Of a DNA stretch of 25,639 bases, positions 7,117-15,745 are shown one piece after another. Position 1 is the stretch's first letter. Each line of letters begins with the position of its first letter. Source of the DNA: JBMFOH01 sp049969715 [NCBI: bacterium] (GTDB lineage: Bacteria > DUMJ01); contig JBMFOH010000025.1 of the NCBI GenBank assembly GCA_049969715.1, positions 1 to 25,639 of the forward strand. Direction: 5' to 3'. The notes under the pieces were generated by a model. It was not told the origin of the DNA. It made no database searches and saw nothing but the letters and a program-made list of their open reading frames with translations. The translations under genes were made by a program, and so were the position numbers.

Positions 7117-9420
7117 ATGAATGAGAGAAGTTTAAAACTCTGTGAGTTTTCATTTATACTTGATACATTGGCTGAGCTTACTGAAACTCCTATGGGTAAA
7201 GAGTTGGCTCTAGCTTTGAGACCTTCCTCTGATAAAGAGGAGATAATGAGGTCCTCTCTTGAAACAGAGGAGGCTAGAAAACTCTTTCTCTATATGCCTC
7301 CTCCTAGCCTATATGGTATTGTGGATATCAAACCCTTTGTCCTTCGCACTAATATGGGAGCAATACTTGAGCCTTCGGAACTTTTCAGTGTAGCGGTATT
7401 CCTTTCTAGGTTACCAGAGGTAAAAAGATACCTAAAGGGTGAGAATCTCAGTAGGTTAAAGGGCGATATCATTTTGATACCATCCTTGCAGGAAGCGATT
7501 GAACACGCTATAGACGAGGAAGGGAATATAAAACCTAATGCCTCTAGCAAGCTTACTGGGATAAGAAGACACATAACAAAACTAGAAGAGTCTATAAGAA
7601 GGTATCTAGAGTCACACATAAGTGGAGAATGGAGCGGATTTGTTCAGGAAGGCTATATAACAATAAGGAATGGTAGATATGTAATCCCTGTAAAATCTTC
7701 TCAGAAGAGATTTATTAAGAGTATCGTTCATGATGTTTCTCAGAGTGGTAATACATTCTTTGTTGAGCCATACGATGTGGTAGATATGAATAATGCATTG
7801 CAAGAGGCAAAGAAGGAAGAGGAGTATGAAATCCAGAGGATACTTAGGGAGCTATCTCTTAAGGTTTCTAATCATAGTGAGGAACTTTTATCAACGAGGG
7901 ATGTGATAGCTCATATAGATTTTATCTTTGCTAAGGCAAGATTGTCACTCCAGTGGAAGTGTGTCCCCCCTGTATGGATAGATAAGCCCCTTGTAAGGCT
8001 AAGAGGAGCTAGACATCCTATCCTTGGGAAAAGGGCTATTCCTATAGATGTAGAGATAGGGGATAGATTTAACATCCTAGTGATCAGTGGTCCAAATACT
8101 GGAGGCAAGACAGTTACCCTTAAAACTGTAGGACTATTTGTAATGATGGCTCAGTCCGGTCTTCATCTCCCTACAGACCTAGCAGAGATGGGGATATTTG
8201 ATGATGTGTTTGTAGAGATAGGTGATGAACAGAGTATAAACCAAGACTTAAGTAGTTTTTCTGCTCATCTGACCCATATCATACCCTTTCTAAATGAATC
8301 GAGAGAGAATACCCTTGTACTTATAGATGAACCTGTCACAGGGACAAGCCCTAAGGAAGGAGCTGTTCTTGCCATAAGTATCCTTGAAGAGTTAAGAGAG
8401 AAAGGGGCAAAGGTAATAGTTGCTAGCCACTATGATGAGCTTAAGATGTGGGCAAGTAATTCTAAAGATGTAATAAATGGGGCAATGGAATTTGACCCTG
8501 AGACGTTTCTTCCTACGTATAAGCTTCATATTGGAAGACCTGGGGTGAGTAATGCCTTTGTGATAGCTAGAAAACTTGGTATAGACGAAAAGGTTATAGA
8601 GAGAGCAGAGAGGTTACTCTCTAGTGAAGAACTTGATCTGGTAAGGCTTCTTGAGCAGTTGGACCAACTGGAGAGGAATCTGAACTCTGAGATAGAACGA
8701 GCTAAAAGGGAAAAGGAAATTTCTGAAGAACTAAGAAAAAGGTATGAGTCTTTATTAAAGGAGCTCTCTGACCAGCAGAAATTGATGCTAAGAAGAGCAA
8801 AGGAAGAGGCTAGAAACTTGGTCGTTCAGACCAAAATACAGCTTGATAAGATCTATAATAAGGCTAAAACATCATCAAGAAAGGAGATAGCCTCTTTAAA
8901 GGAGAGGTTAGAAGAGGTAGGTTCTACACTCAGAGAAGAGGAGGATATATTTGAAGGAGAAAGAGTAAGGGAGTTAAACATAGGGATGCGGGTATTTGTT
9001 CCGAGGTTTAACCAGAATGGAGAGGTAATCGGCTCTAATGGAGATAAGGCTACTATTCTTTTGGGTAATGTTAAGGTAGATATCTCTAAAGACGAACTCT
9101 ACATTCCTAAGGTAGAAAAGAAAGTAAAAGAAGAGGATAATATACTCCAGATTAAAAGAGAGAAAGCAGGTCTTCCCAACACCTTATATATAAGGAAACT
9201 TAGTGTTGAAGAGGCTCTTACTAGACTAGAGAAGTATATAGACGATGCAGTGTTGGCAGGTATCTCTCCTATCTACATAGTTCATGGGAAAGGTACTGGG
9301 GTACTGAGGAAACTAGTCGCTAATTTTCTAAAAGATCACCCTATGGTAGAATCTTTTAGACTTGGAGAGTATAATGAGGGTGGATGGGGAGTCACAGTAG
9401 CATATCTGAAGGGGTTATAA
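7117..9420 (+). CDS. mutS2: MutS2 family ATPase with Smr domain
   Basis: A 767-residue MutS2. Characterised members suppress recombination or rescue collided ribosomes rather than repair mismatches. The N-terminal lever/core region lacks the MutS1 mismatch-binding domain. The ATPase domain has Walker A GPNTGGKT at 325-332 and Walker B VLIDEPVTGT. A long charged coiled coil (about 490-620) is followed by a small KOW-like segment and the C-terminal Smr domain (about 688-767) with HGKGTG at 723-728. The usual LDLRG/LDxH motif opening the Smr domain appears here as LYIRK (690-694), without the aspartate. The ATG has no SD; see the promoter at 7102. It starts a long + strand run of genes. Confidence 0.95.
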   Translation: MNERSLKLCEFSFILDTLAELTETPMGKELALALRPSSDKEEIMRSSLETEEARKLFLYMPPPSLYGIVDIKPFVLRTNMGAILEPSELFSVAVFLSRLPEVKRYLKGENLSRLKGDIILIPSLQEAIEHAIDEEGNIKPNASSKLTGIRRHITKLEESIRRYLESHISGEWSGFVQEGYITIRNGRYVIPVKSSQKRFIKSIVHDVSQSGNTFFVEPYDVVDMNNALQEAKKEEEYEIQRILRELSLKVSNHSEELLSTRDVIAHIDFIFAKARLSLQWKCVPPVWIDKPLVRLRGARHPILGKRAIPIDVEIGDRFNILVISGPNTGGKTVTLKTVGLFVMMAQSGLHLPTDLAEMGIFDDVFVEIGDEQSINQDLSSFSAHLTHIIPFLNESRENTLVLIDEPVTGTSPKEGAVLAISILEELREKGAKVIVASHYDELKMWASNSKDVINGAMEFDPETFLPTYKLHIGRPGVSNAFVIARKLGIDEKVIERAERLLSSEELDLVRLLEQLDQLERNLNSEIERAKREKEISEELRKRYESLLKELSDQQKLMLRRAKEEARNLVVQTKIQLDKIYNKAKTSSRKEIASLKERLEEVGSTLREEEDIFEGERVRELNIGMRVFVPRFNQNGEVIGSNGDKATILLGNVKVDISKDELYIPKVEKKVKEEDNILQIKREKAGLPNTLYIRKLSVEEALTRLEKYIDDAVLAGISPIYIVHGKGTGVLRKLVANFLKDHPMVESFRLGEYNEGGWGVTVAYLKGL

Positions 9421-9423
9421 TAC

Positions 9424-9438
9424 ATCAATTGAATTGAT
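9424..9438. repeat. Short perfect palindrome before tldD
   Basis: ATCAATT, one G, then AATTGAT: a 7-1-7 inverted repeat in the gap between mutS2 and tldD, ending just before the tldD SD (AGGAGGG at 9440). It is AT-rich and could be a small operator, an mRNA hairpin or chance. Confidence 0.3.
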
Positions 9439-9450
9439 TAGGAGGGCTCA

Positions 9451-10827
9451 GTGGAGGATATAAAGGAAATATTTCTAAAATTAGCTAAAGAGAAAGGTGT
9501 GAGATATGCAGAACTTAGGATAGAGGAATCAGAGGTGAATAACATAGCTTTTAGGGGGAAAGAACTCGAAGAATTTTCTGTTTCAAGTTCTAAAGGAGGG
9601 AATATTAGGATACTTGGTAAGAATGGCTGGGGATTTGTATCTTTTAATGAGATAGTTCCTTCTAGTATTAGGGAGTACTTTGACCAGGCTTATATGGCAA
9701 GTAACCTTATAGTAGGTTCCCCTATAGATATCGAATACCTCCCTCCAATTTCTGACAGAGTGGTAATCCCAATGAAGAGAGATTTTAGAGGGGTTCCTCT
9801 TGATGAAAAGAAGAAACTTCTTGGTGAATACAACGAATTAATGCTTAGGTTTAGTCCAAAGATTCAGAGTACTCAGGTAAGATATTCTGACCGCTTTGTA
9901 AGGAGATCATATATAAATACCGAAGGAACAGATATCTTTCAGGAGAGAGGAGATATATCTAGTGTCTTTGTGGCATTAGCAAGAGAGGGTGATCTGGTAG
10001 AACAGTATCACTATTCCTTTGGCGGGATAGAAGGTTTTCAGATTATGGAGAACCTCCATGGAGAGGCATTAAATACTGCAGATATGGCAGTGAGATTATT
10101 ATCTGCTCCTGTGGTAAAGGCTGGAGAGTATACCGTTGTCCTTGATCCTAGATTGGCGGGTGTCTTTATACATGAGGCATTTGGACATCTCAGTGAGTCA
10201 GACTTTGTTTATGAGAATGAGAAGCTAAAGGAACTTATGATTATAGGAAAGAGGTTTGGTCCTGAATTTCTTAATGTAGTTGATGACCCTACATATCCAG
10301 ACTTGAGGGGCTCTTATAGATATGATGATGAAGGCACTCCAACCCGTAAGATCTACCTGATAAGAGATGGGGTACTTACAGGAAGATTACATTCTAGAGA
10401 AACCGCTAAAAAGATGAATGAATCGGTTACAGGTAATGCAAGGGCTATAAATTATAGATATCAGCCTATAGTGAGGATGAGTAATACCTTTATTGAACCT
10501 AAGGATTGGGACTTTAGTGACCTTATTTCAGATATAAAGTATGGTATCTACGCGGTAGGGGCATATGGAGGACAGACGGCGATGGAGATGTTTACCTTCA
10601 GTGCCCAAGAGGGGTATATAATAGAGAATGGAAAGATTGGAGAGCTTGTGAGAGACGTAGTCCTTACTGGTAATGTATTTATCACCTTGCAGAATATAGA
10701 AAAGATAGGCAATGACCTTAGGTTTAGTCAGGGGGGAGGCTGTGGAAAGGGCAGACAGTCGCCTCTTCCAGTGGCTACTGGTAGCCCGCATATTAGGATA
10801 AGAAATGTAGTAGTAGGGGGAAGATAG
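9451..10827 (+). CDS. tldD: TldD-type metalloprotease subunit
   Basis: The catalytic half of the TldD/TldE heterodimeric zinc protease, which degrades unfolded peptides and in enterobacteria matures microcin B17 and breaks down CcdA. At 458 residues it is close to the family length. The HExxxH zinc motif is HEAFGH at 241-246, and the third zinc ligand is probably C431 in the C-terminal GGGCGKG. The GTG start is set by AGGAGGG just upstream. The next gene is tldE with a 1-bp gap, so the two subunits should be made together. The native substrate is unknown; I see no obvious peptide precursor gene nearby. Confidence 0.93.
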   Translation: MEDIKEIFLKLAKEKGVRYAELRIEESEVNNIAFRGKELEEFSVSSSKGGNIRILGKNGWGFVSFNEIVPSSIREYFDQAYMASNLIVGSPIDIEYLPPISDRVVIPMKRDFRGVPLDEKKKLLGEYNELMLRFSPKIQSTQVRYSDRFVRRSYINTEGTDIFQERGDISSVFVALAREGDLVEQYHYSFGGIEGFQIMENLHGEALNTADMAVRLLSAPVVKAGEYTVVLDPRLAGVFIHEAFGHLSESDFVYENEKLKELMIIGKRFGPEFLNVVDDPTYPDLRGSYRYDDEGTPTRKIYLIRDGVLTGRLHSRETAKKMNESVTGNARAINYRYQPIVRMSNTFIEPKDWDFSDLISDIKYGIYAVGAYGGQTAMEMFTFSAQEGYIIENGKIGELVRDVVLTGNVFITLQNIEKIGNDLRFSQGGGCGKGRQSPLPVATGSPHIRIRNVVVGGR

Positions 10828-10828
10828 A

Positions 10829-12124
10829 ATGGAAGAAATCATAAAGAAGCTTGTATCTAATAATATTAAAGGGGATGTGTTCTTTAGAAAGGGGGTTTCT
10901 ATCTCTGTATCGTTTGACGCGAATAGATTGAAATCTATAGATATAAATGAAAGTTCAGGGGTGGGGTTAAGGGTAATAATTAATGGAAAGATTGGATATT
11001 CAAGCCAGTATGGAGCTTATGATGTGAATTGGCTGTTTGAGAAGGCTATTGCCACGACTAACATAGATACAAATCTCAAATTACCTGAAGGTTTAAATGA
11101 CAAAGATGTCTTCTCTGACAGAGCTTTAGAGTCAATATCAGTGGAAGAACTTGTCAGAATTGGTAAGGATATGATTGAAAGAGTCTTAAATGTTTATCCA
11201 GATGTCTTATGCAGTTTAGAGTTCAAAAAAGATACTGGAGAAACTATCATAAGAAACACAGAGGGAATAGACTGCAAGAGAAAAAGGTCTATCTTAACAG
11301 TAGGGATGAGTGTAAATAGAATAAAAGGGACAGATATGTTGGAGATATATGAAGAGATTGGGGTAAAAGAACTGAGTAAACTAGATACTGATAAGGTTAC
11401 TTCTAAAGTAATAGAGACTCTAGATGCCAGTAAAGAGATAACCAAGGTATCTAGAACGCGGATACCTGTTATATTTACCCCAAAGGCAGTATATGTTCTA
11501 TTACTTCCGATTGTTTCTTCATTAAATGGTAAGATTGTTGTTATGGGGGCTTCTCCTTTACGAGATAAGATAGGGGAAAAGACCTTTGATGAACAATTCT
11601 CCCTGATAGAGGACCCATCTAATAGGGATGGATTGGCAACTACTAGTTTTGACGATGAGGGGGTGCCAACCAGTCCCATTTCTTTAGTGGAAAATGGAGT
11701 AGTGAGTGGATTCTATTTTGACCTTCATACCGCTTCACTCATGGGAAAGGATGGAAATGGTCATGGATTTAGAAGTGGGCTAGGTCAACCCTCTCCAGGA
11801 TTGACTAATCTTATAATTTTGGCAGGAGATAAAGGCATTAAGGAGATTATATCCTCCTTAGATGAGGTCTTAATAATAGACCAGATGATGGGCGTAGGCC
11901 AGGGGAATGTGTTGAGCGGAGAGTTTTCCGTAAATGTTCATCTAGGATACCTCTATAGAAAGGGAGAATTAGTAGGGAGAGTGAAAGATACTATGGTGGC
12001 AGGTAATGCGTATAGTGCTTTGAGTAATGTCTTGGCATTAAGTAGAGAGACAGAATGGGTAGAGGGGACATTAAATACCCCATATATATGTATCCCAGAG
12101 CTTACAGTAGTAAGTAAGGTTTAG
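10829..12124 (+). CDS. tldE: TldE/PmbA-type protease partner subunit
   Basis: A 431-residue U62 family protein that pairs with TldD. It has the family's N-terminal domain (FFRKGVSISVSFDANRL, SSGVGLRVIINGKIGYSS) and the C-terminal DDEGVPTSPISLVENGVVSG and VKDTMVAGNAYSAL blocks. It lacks an HExxxH motif, as expected for the non-catalytic TldE/PmbA partner. The ATG starts 1 bp after the tldD stop, with a purine-rich GGGGGAAG as its SD. Pairing with tldD is strongly supported by the family and the gene order. Confidence 0.92.
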   Translation: MEEIIKKLVSNNIKGDVFFRKGVSISVSFDANRLKSIDINESSGVGLRVIINGKIGYSSQYGAYDVNWLFEKAIATTNIDTNLKLPEGLNDKDVFSDRALESISVEELVRIGKDMIERVLNVYPDVLCSLEFKKDTGETIIRNTEGIDCKRKRSILTVGMSVNRIKGTDMLEIYEEIGVKELSKLDTDKVTSKVIETLDASKEITKVSRTRIPVIFTPKAVYVLLLPIVSSLNGKIVVMGASPLRDKIGEKTFDEQFSLIEDPSNRDGLATTSFDDEGVPTSPISLVENGVVSGFYFDLHTASLMGKDGNGHGFRSGLGQPSPGLTNLIILAGDKGIKEIISSLDEVLIIDQMMGVGQGNVLSGEFSVNVHLGYLYRKGELVGRVKDTMVAGNAYSALSNVLALSRETEWVEGTLNTPYICIPELTVVSKV

Positions 12125-12138
12125 GAGGTGTAGTAATT

Positions 12139-12600
12139 ATGTCAAAAAGGACGAGTAATTTTATAATAACGGTAGCTGTACTTCTAGCTATAGCTGTAGT
12201 ACTATGGGTAACTCAGATAAAGCATCAGCCAACCCAACAGACTACAGGGCAGATGCCAAGTGTTGGAGAGAGTGTCCAGGCTTCTACTCAAACAAAGTCA
12301 GAGGGGAAAAAGTCTCCAGACCAGATAGAGTATGAGAATATAAGACAATTATTTATATCGGGAGACCTAGAAAAGGCGATAGATGAGTTTACTAAGTTTA
12401 TCCAGAAGTATCCTAAGAGTCAGTGGGCAGATGATGCCCAGTTTGATATCGCCCAGTGTTATGAACATATGGGAGAAAAGGACAAGGCTATAAAAGAGTA
12501 CCAGAAGCTTATAGATAAGTACCCTCAGAGTGAACTAAAGAGTGCTGCTCAGTATGCAATAGATGTCCTAGAGGGAAGAGTATCCCAGTATGGACAGTAA
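12139..12600 (+). CDS. Membrane-anchored TPR protein
   Basis: A 153-residue protein with an uncleaved N-terminal signal-anchor (about 7-25), a Gln/Thr/Ser-rich linker (about 28-60) and two tetratricopeptide repeats (about 64-97 and 99-132). The repeats have the pattern GD-KAI-EF-KFI-KYPKS-WADDAQF-IAQCY, typical of the outward-facing YbgF/BamD-like class. It is therefore probably an extracytoplasmic scaffold attached to the inner membrane. The ATG follows AGGAGGTG. It sits between tldE and a sugar-isomerase-like gene with short gaps, so it is co-transcribed. No enzymatic function is suggested. Confidence 0.75.
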   Translation: MSKRTSNFIITVAVLLAIAVVLWVTQIKHQPTQQTTGQMPSVGESVQASTQTKSEGKKSPDQIEYENIRQLFISGDLEKAIDEFTKFIQKYPKSQWADDAQFDIAQCYEHMGEKDKAIKEYQKLIDKYPQSELKSAAQYAIDVLEGRVSQYGQ

Positions 12601-12615
12601 AAGGAGGTTGATTTT

Positions 12616-13530
12616 ATGAAACCGTGGCAGAGGTATTTTAAAACAGGGATCATCCATTTTATGGCATTCCCTCAGACTATGAGAGGAGAAGGTCCTATTT
12701 TAGAGACTCTAGAGGAGATAGTTAATGATGAATTCTTTGATGTGGTAGAGGTCTCCTGGATAAAAGACCCATTTGTAAGAGAAAAAGCTAAAAGATTGCT
12801 TGAAACAAGTGGAATAACAGTAGCTTACGGGGCTCAGCCAAGACTCCTTACACAGAATCTTGATATCTCCCATATAGATGAGTCGATAAGAAAGAAGGCA
12901 GTTGATGAGGTAAAACTTGCAATAGAGGAAGCAGAGTATATAGGGGCGGTAGGAGTAGGTTTCCTTGCTGGAAAAGACCCCGGTCCCGATAAAAGGGATC
13001 TAGGTAAGGATGCTTTAGTGAGGTCTATATGTGAATTATGTGATTATGCTAAGTTACATGGTAGTCTGATGGTAGAATTAGAGGCATTTGATTTCGATAT
13101 AGAGAAAAATAGCCTTGTTGGGCCATCTGTTGTGGCAAAAGAGATAGCTCAGCGTGTGAGAAAGGAGCATAGAGATAACTTTGGACTTATTATAGACTTG
13201 AGTCATTTCCCACTTCAATATGAGTCTATAAGGGATGCGGTATATACAACCGCCGGATATGTAACCCACGTCCATATAGGAAACTGCATAATGAGAGACA
13301 AATCCCATCCAGGATATGGAGACCAACATCCTAGATTTGGTATAAAGGGTGGAGAGAATGGGGTAAAAGAATTGAGAGAATTTCTAAGAACTTTATTTGA
13401 TGTGGGATTCTTTGAATCTAAAGAAAAGCCTATAGTGAGTTTTGAAGTGAAACCTTTACCTGATGAAGATCCTAAGACAGTGATAGCCAATGCAAAGCGT
13501 ACATTAATAGATGCATGGGCAGAATTATAG
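12616..13530 (+). CDS. Sugar phosphate isomerase/epimerase-like TIM barrel
   Basis: A 304-residue protein of the xylose-isomerase-like TIM-barrel superfamily (AP endonuclease family 2 fold), which includes sugar epimerases, inosose dehydratase and hydroxypyruvate isomerase. Candidate divalent-metal ligands sit on successive strands: E154 or E156 (MVELEAF), D194 with H197 (IIDLSHF), H218/H220 (THVHIGN), H231 and E277 (VSFEVKP). SD AGGAGG lies upstream. An oxidoreductase gene follows after 10 bp, a pairing common in inositol and rare-sugar catabolism. The reaction cannot be named from the sequence, and no transporter is present. Confidence 0.8.
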   Translation: MKPWQRYFKTGIIHFMAFPQTMRGEGPILETLEEIVNDEFFDVVEVSWIKDPFVREKAKRLLETSGITVAYGAQPRLLTQNLDISHIDESIRKKAVDEVKLAIEEAEYIGAVGVGFLAGKDPGPDKRDLGKDALVRSICELCDYAKLHGSLMVELEAFDFDIEKNSLVGPSVVAKEIAQRVRKEHRDNFGLIIDLSHFPLQYESIRDAVYTTAGYVTHVHIGNCIMRDKSHPGYGDQHPRFGIKGGENGVKELREFLRTLFDVGFFESKEKPIVSFEVKPLPDEDPKTVIANAKRTLIDAWAEL

Positions 13531-13540
13531 GAGGTAGAAG

Positions 13541-14569
13541 ATGAAAGTAGGAGTGATAGGAACAGGAAGTATTGGAAAGATTCATCTACAAGCGTATCAG
13601 TCGGTCTCTAATGCTGAGGTAGTAGCTGTAACCGATATGGTTGAAGAGAGGGCAAGACAGGTTAGCGAGGCATTTGGGATTCCTAGATATTATACTGACT
13701 ATAGAGAGATGCTTGAGAAGGAGAAACTAGATGCGGTAAGTATATGTGTACCAAACTATCTACATAGTCCAATAACTGTGGATGCCCTCAATGCTGGAGT
13801 TAATGTGTTATGTGAAAAGCCTATGGCTATCAATGCTAAAGAAGCACAGAAGATGGTTGATGCCGCTAAGGCTAACAAGAAGACGTTAATGGTAGCTTTA
13901 TGCTGGAGATTTTCTGAAGAGGCGAAAACGATAAGGGAATTTATAAGAGAAGGATATTTAGGAAATATATACTATGCAAAGGTTGGAATATTGAGGGTCT
14001 CAGGGATCCCAGGGATGGGTAGTTGGTTTACAAATAAGGATAAATCAGGCGGAGGACCATTGATTGATCTGGCTCCCCACTTTCTTGACCTAGCAATGTG
14101 GTTTATGGGACATCCAAAGCCTGTCTCTGTGAAAGGATTCACATTTGCCAAGTTTGGTCCTCTTGGAAAGAGAAAAGGGGGATGGGGTATCCCCGAACCA
14201 GGTGGTAAGTTTGATGTAGAAGACTTAGGGGTGGCTCTTATAGGACTTGAAAATGGTGCTACTATCTTTGTGGAGATGAGCTGGGCGGGAAATTTTGAGA
14301 AAGATACTACCTATTGCACCTTGGTTGGAGATAAAGGTGGAGCAGAGATGATGCCTCCCAGGATATTTACTGAGATAGGTGATAAGTACGTAGAGATAAA
14401 ACCAGAGGTTGGTAGGGTAAATACTTATCAGGAGGAGATCAAACATTTCCTTGAATGTATAGAGAAGGGGCTTACCCCTCTAGCTAAGGGTGAGGAAGGG
14501 GTCATAGATATGCAGATTATAGATGCCATATATGAATCTAGCATTACTGGTAAAGAGGTAAGATTCTAA
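13541..14569 (+). CDS. Gfo/Idh/MocA family NAD(P)-dependent oxidoreductase
   Basis: A 342-residue sugar dehydrogenase-type protein. The Rossmann domain has the dinucleotide motif GVIGTGSIGKIH (4-15) and the family EKP motif at 92-94 (LCEKPMA). The substrate domain has the catalytic D176-x3-H180 pattern in GGGPLIDLAPHFLDL. Typical substrates of the family are inositols, glucose/fructose, or sugar acids. The ATG follows GGAGG. It is coupled to the TIM-barrel gene upstream, so the two probably act on the same sugar or cyclitol. A hairpin follows the stop codon. Confidence 0.88.
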   Translation: MKVGVIGTGSIGKIHLQAYQSVSNAEVVAVTDMVEERARQVSEAFGIPRYYTDYREMLEKEKLDAVSICVPNYLHSPITVDALNAGVNVLCEKPMAINAKEAQKMVDAAKANKKTLMVALCWRFSEEAKTIREFIREGYLGNIYYAKVGILRVSGIPGMGSWFTNKDKSGGGPLIDLAPHFLDLAMWFMGHPKPVSVKGFTFAKFGPLGKRKGGWGIPEPGGKFDVEDLGVALIGLENGATIFVEMSWAGNFEKDTTYCTLVGDKGGAEMMPPRIFTEIGDKYVEIKPEVGRVNTYQEEIKHFLECIEKGLTPLAKGEEGVIDMQIIDAIYESSITGKEVRF

Positions 14570-14572
14570 GAG

Positions 14573-14600
14573 ATTATGGGGGCGTTAATGCCTTCATAAT
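14573..14600 (+). terminator. Hairpin between oxidoreductase gene and sbcD
   Basis: ATTATGGGGGC (14573-14583), loop GTTAAT, then GCCTTCATAAT (14590-14600): an 11-bp stem as RNA with two G-U pairs. It begins 3 nt after the oxidoreductase stop. No T-tract follows on either strand, so it is not a standard intrinsic terminator. It could be a weak terminator, an mRNA 3'-end stabiliser or a processing site. Confidence 0.4.
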
Positions 14601-14614
14601 TAAATACATCAAAG

Positions 14615-15745
14615 ATGAGGATCCTACATACTGGAGATTGGCATATAGGCATTACCCGTTGGGGTATAGATAGGACAGAGGAGGTCTTTAACTCCTTAGA
14701 GTTTATTATTGAGATAATAGAGAAGGAAGATGTAGATGTTATCCTTATTGCAGGTGATATCTTTGATCATAGGATGCCAAGGGGAGATGCCCTTAATAGG
14801 GTAACTAGGATCCTCCAGAGGATGGGTGAGGATGGAAGGCTTGTTATGGCTATAACTGGAAATCATGACTGGAATGATTTGGCATCTGGTATAAATACCT
14901 TTTCCTCTTTAGCAAATGTCTATCTCTTTACCAAGATTGGCGTTGAGTCTTATACTACAAGAAGGGGAGAAAGGCTTGTTATAGGGACCCTTCCGTATCT
15001 TGCCGAGAGAGAGTTTCTCTTCCTAGGAAAGGATGAAAGAAAAGAGAACCTAGGACAACATCTCCAGGATGTTTTTAATGATATCAATAAAAGGTTCCTT
15101 CCCGATACTGTTAATATCTTCTTGGCCCATACATTTATTGAAGGCGCTGTTTTGGGGAGTGCAATGAGGCTTTCTTTTACTTCTCACTTTGCCCTTCCCC
15201 CATCCTGGCTTCCAAACAGAGCAGACTATATTGCCCTTGGGCATGCCCATAAACTCCAGAGGATAGAGGGCAGTCCAGCCCCTACCTATTACTGTGGTTC
15301 CATAATAAGGATAGATTTTAGTGAGAGTAATGATAAAAAAGGGGTCTATCTTATAGATATATCTCCAGGGAGGGGTCCTTCTATCAAGGTGATAGAGCTA
15401 CCAGTTAGGGAACTTATGGAATTGGAGTTTAAATACTCTCAGTTGGATGCTAAATCTATTCTGGTAAGAGATTTTGATGGATTTATAAAGGTAAAGGTGA
15501 TCCTTGATACCCTTGATATAAATCCTATAAGCAAGATAAAACAGGCTATACCGAACTGTGTAGAGGTTGAGGTTTTACAAGATTATGCTCCGAAGGGAAC
15601 TGAGAAAATAAACCTCTCTAGAGACCCCTCTGAACTATTTTCTCAATATCTTTCTCTTAGGGAGGAAAGGGTAGATGATGAGGTGATAAGGCTTTTTAAA
15701 GAGCTGTATATGGAGGCAAGCACTAATGCGGATACTGAGCATTAG
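14615..15745 (+). CDS. sbcD: Exonuclease SbcCD subunit D (Mre11-type nuclease)
   Basis: The nuclease subunit of the SbcCD (Mre11-Rad50) complex, which trims DNA ends and cleaves hairpins and protein-blocked ends. The 376 residues carry the calcineurin-like phosphoesterase motifs in order: D8-W-H10, GD48 (IAGDIFDH), GNH84D (TGNHDW), a histidine in LAHTFIEG, and GHAH (ALGHAHKLQ). A capping domain follows. No clear SD precedes the ATG (only AAAG), in contrast to its neighbours. The last 20 bp overlap sbcC, as expected for a stoichiometric complex. Confidence 0.95.
   Translation: MRILHTGDWHIGITRWGIDRTEEVFNSLEFIIEIIEKEDVDVILIAGDIFDHRMPRGDALNRVTRILQRMGEDGRLVMAITGNHDWNDLASGINTFSSLANVYLFTKIGVESYTTRRGERLVIGTLPYLAEREFLFLGKDERKENLGQHLQDVFNDINKRFLPDTVNIFLAHTFIEGAVLGSAMRLSFTSHFALPPSWLPNRADYIALGHAHKLQRIEGSPAPTYYCGSIIRIDFSESNDKKGVYLIDISPGRGPSIKVIELPVRELMELEFKYSQLDAKSILVRDFDGFIKVKVILDTLDINPISKIKQAIPNCVEVEVLQDYAPKGTEKINLSRDPSELFSQYLSLREERVDDEVIRLFKELYMEASTNADTEH

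Noticed and set aside
11194-11679. Minus-strand open frame opposite tldE
   Set aside because: It is antisense to a well-supported family protein, has no good start and no recognisable domain.
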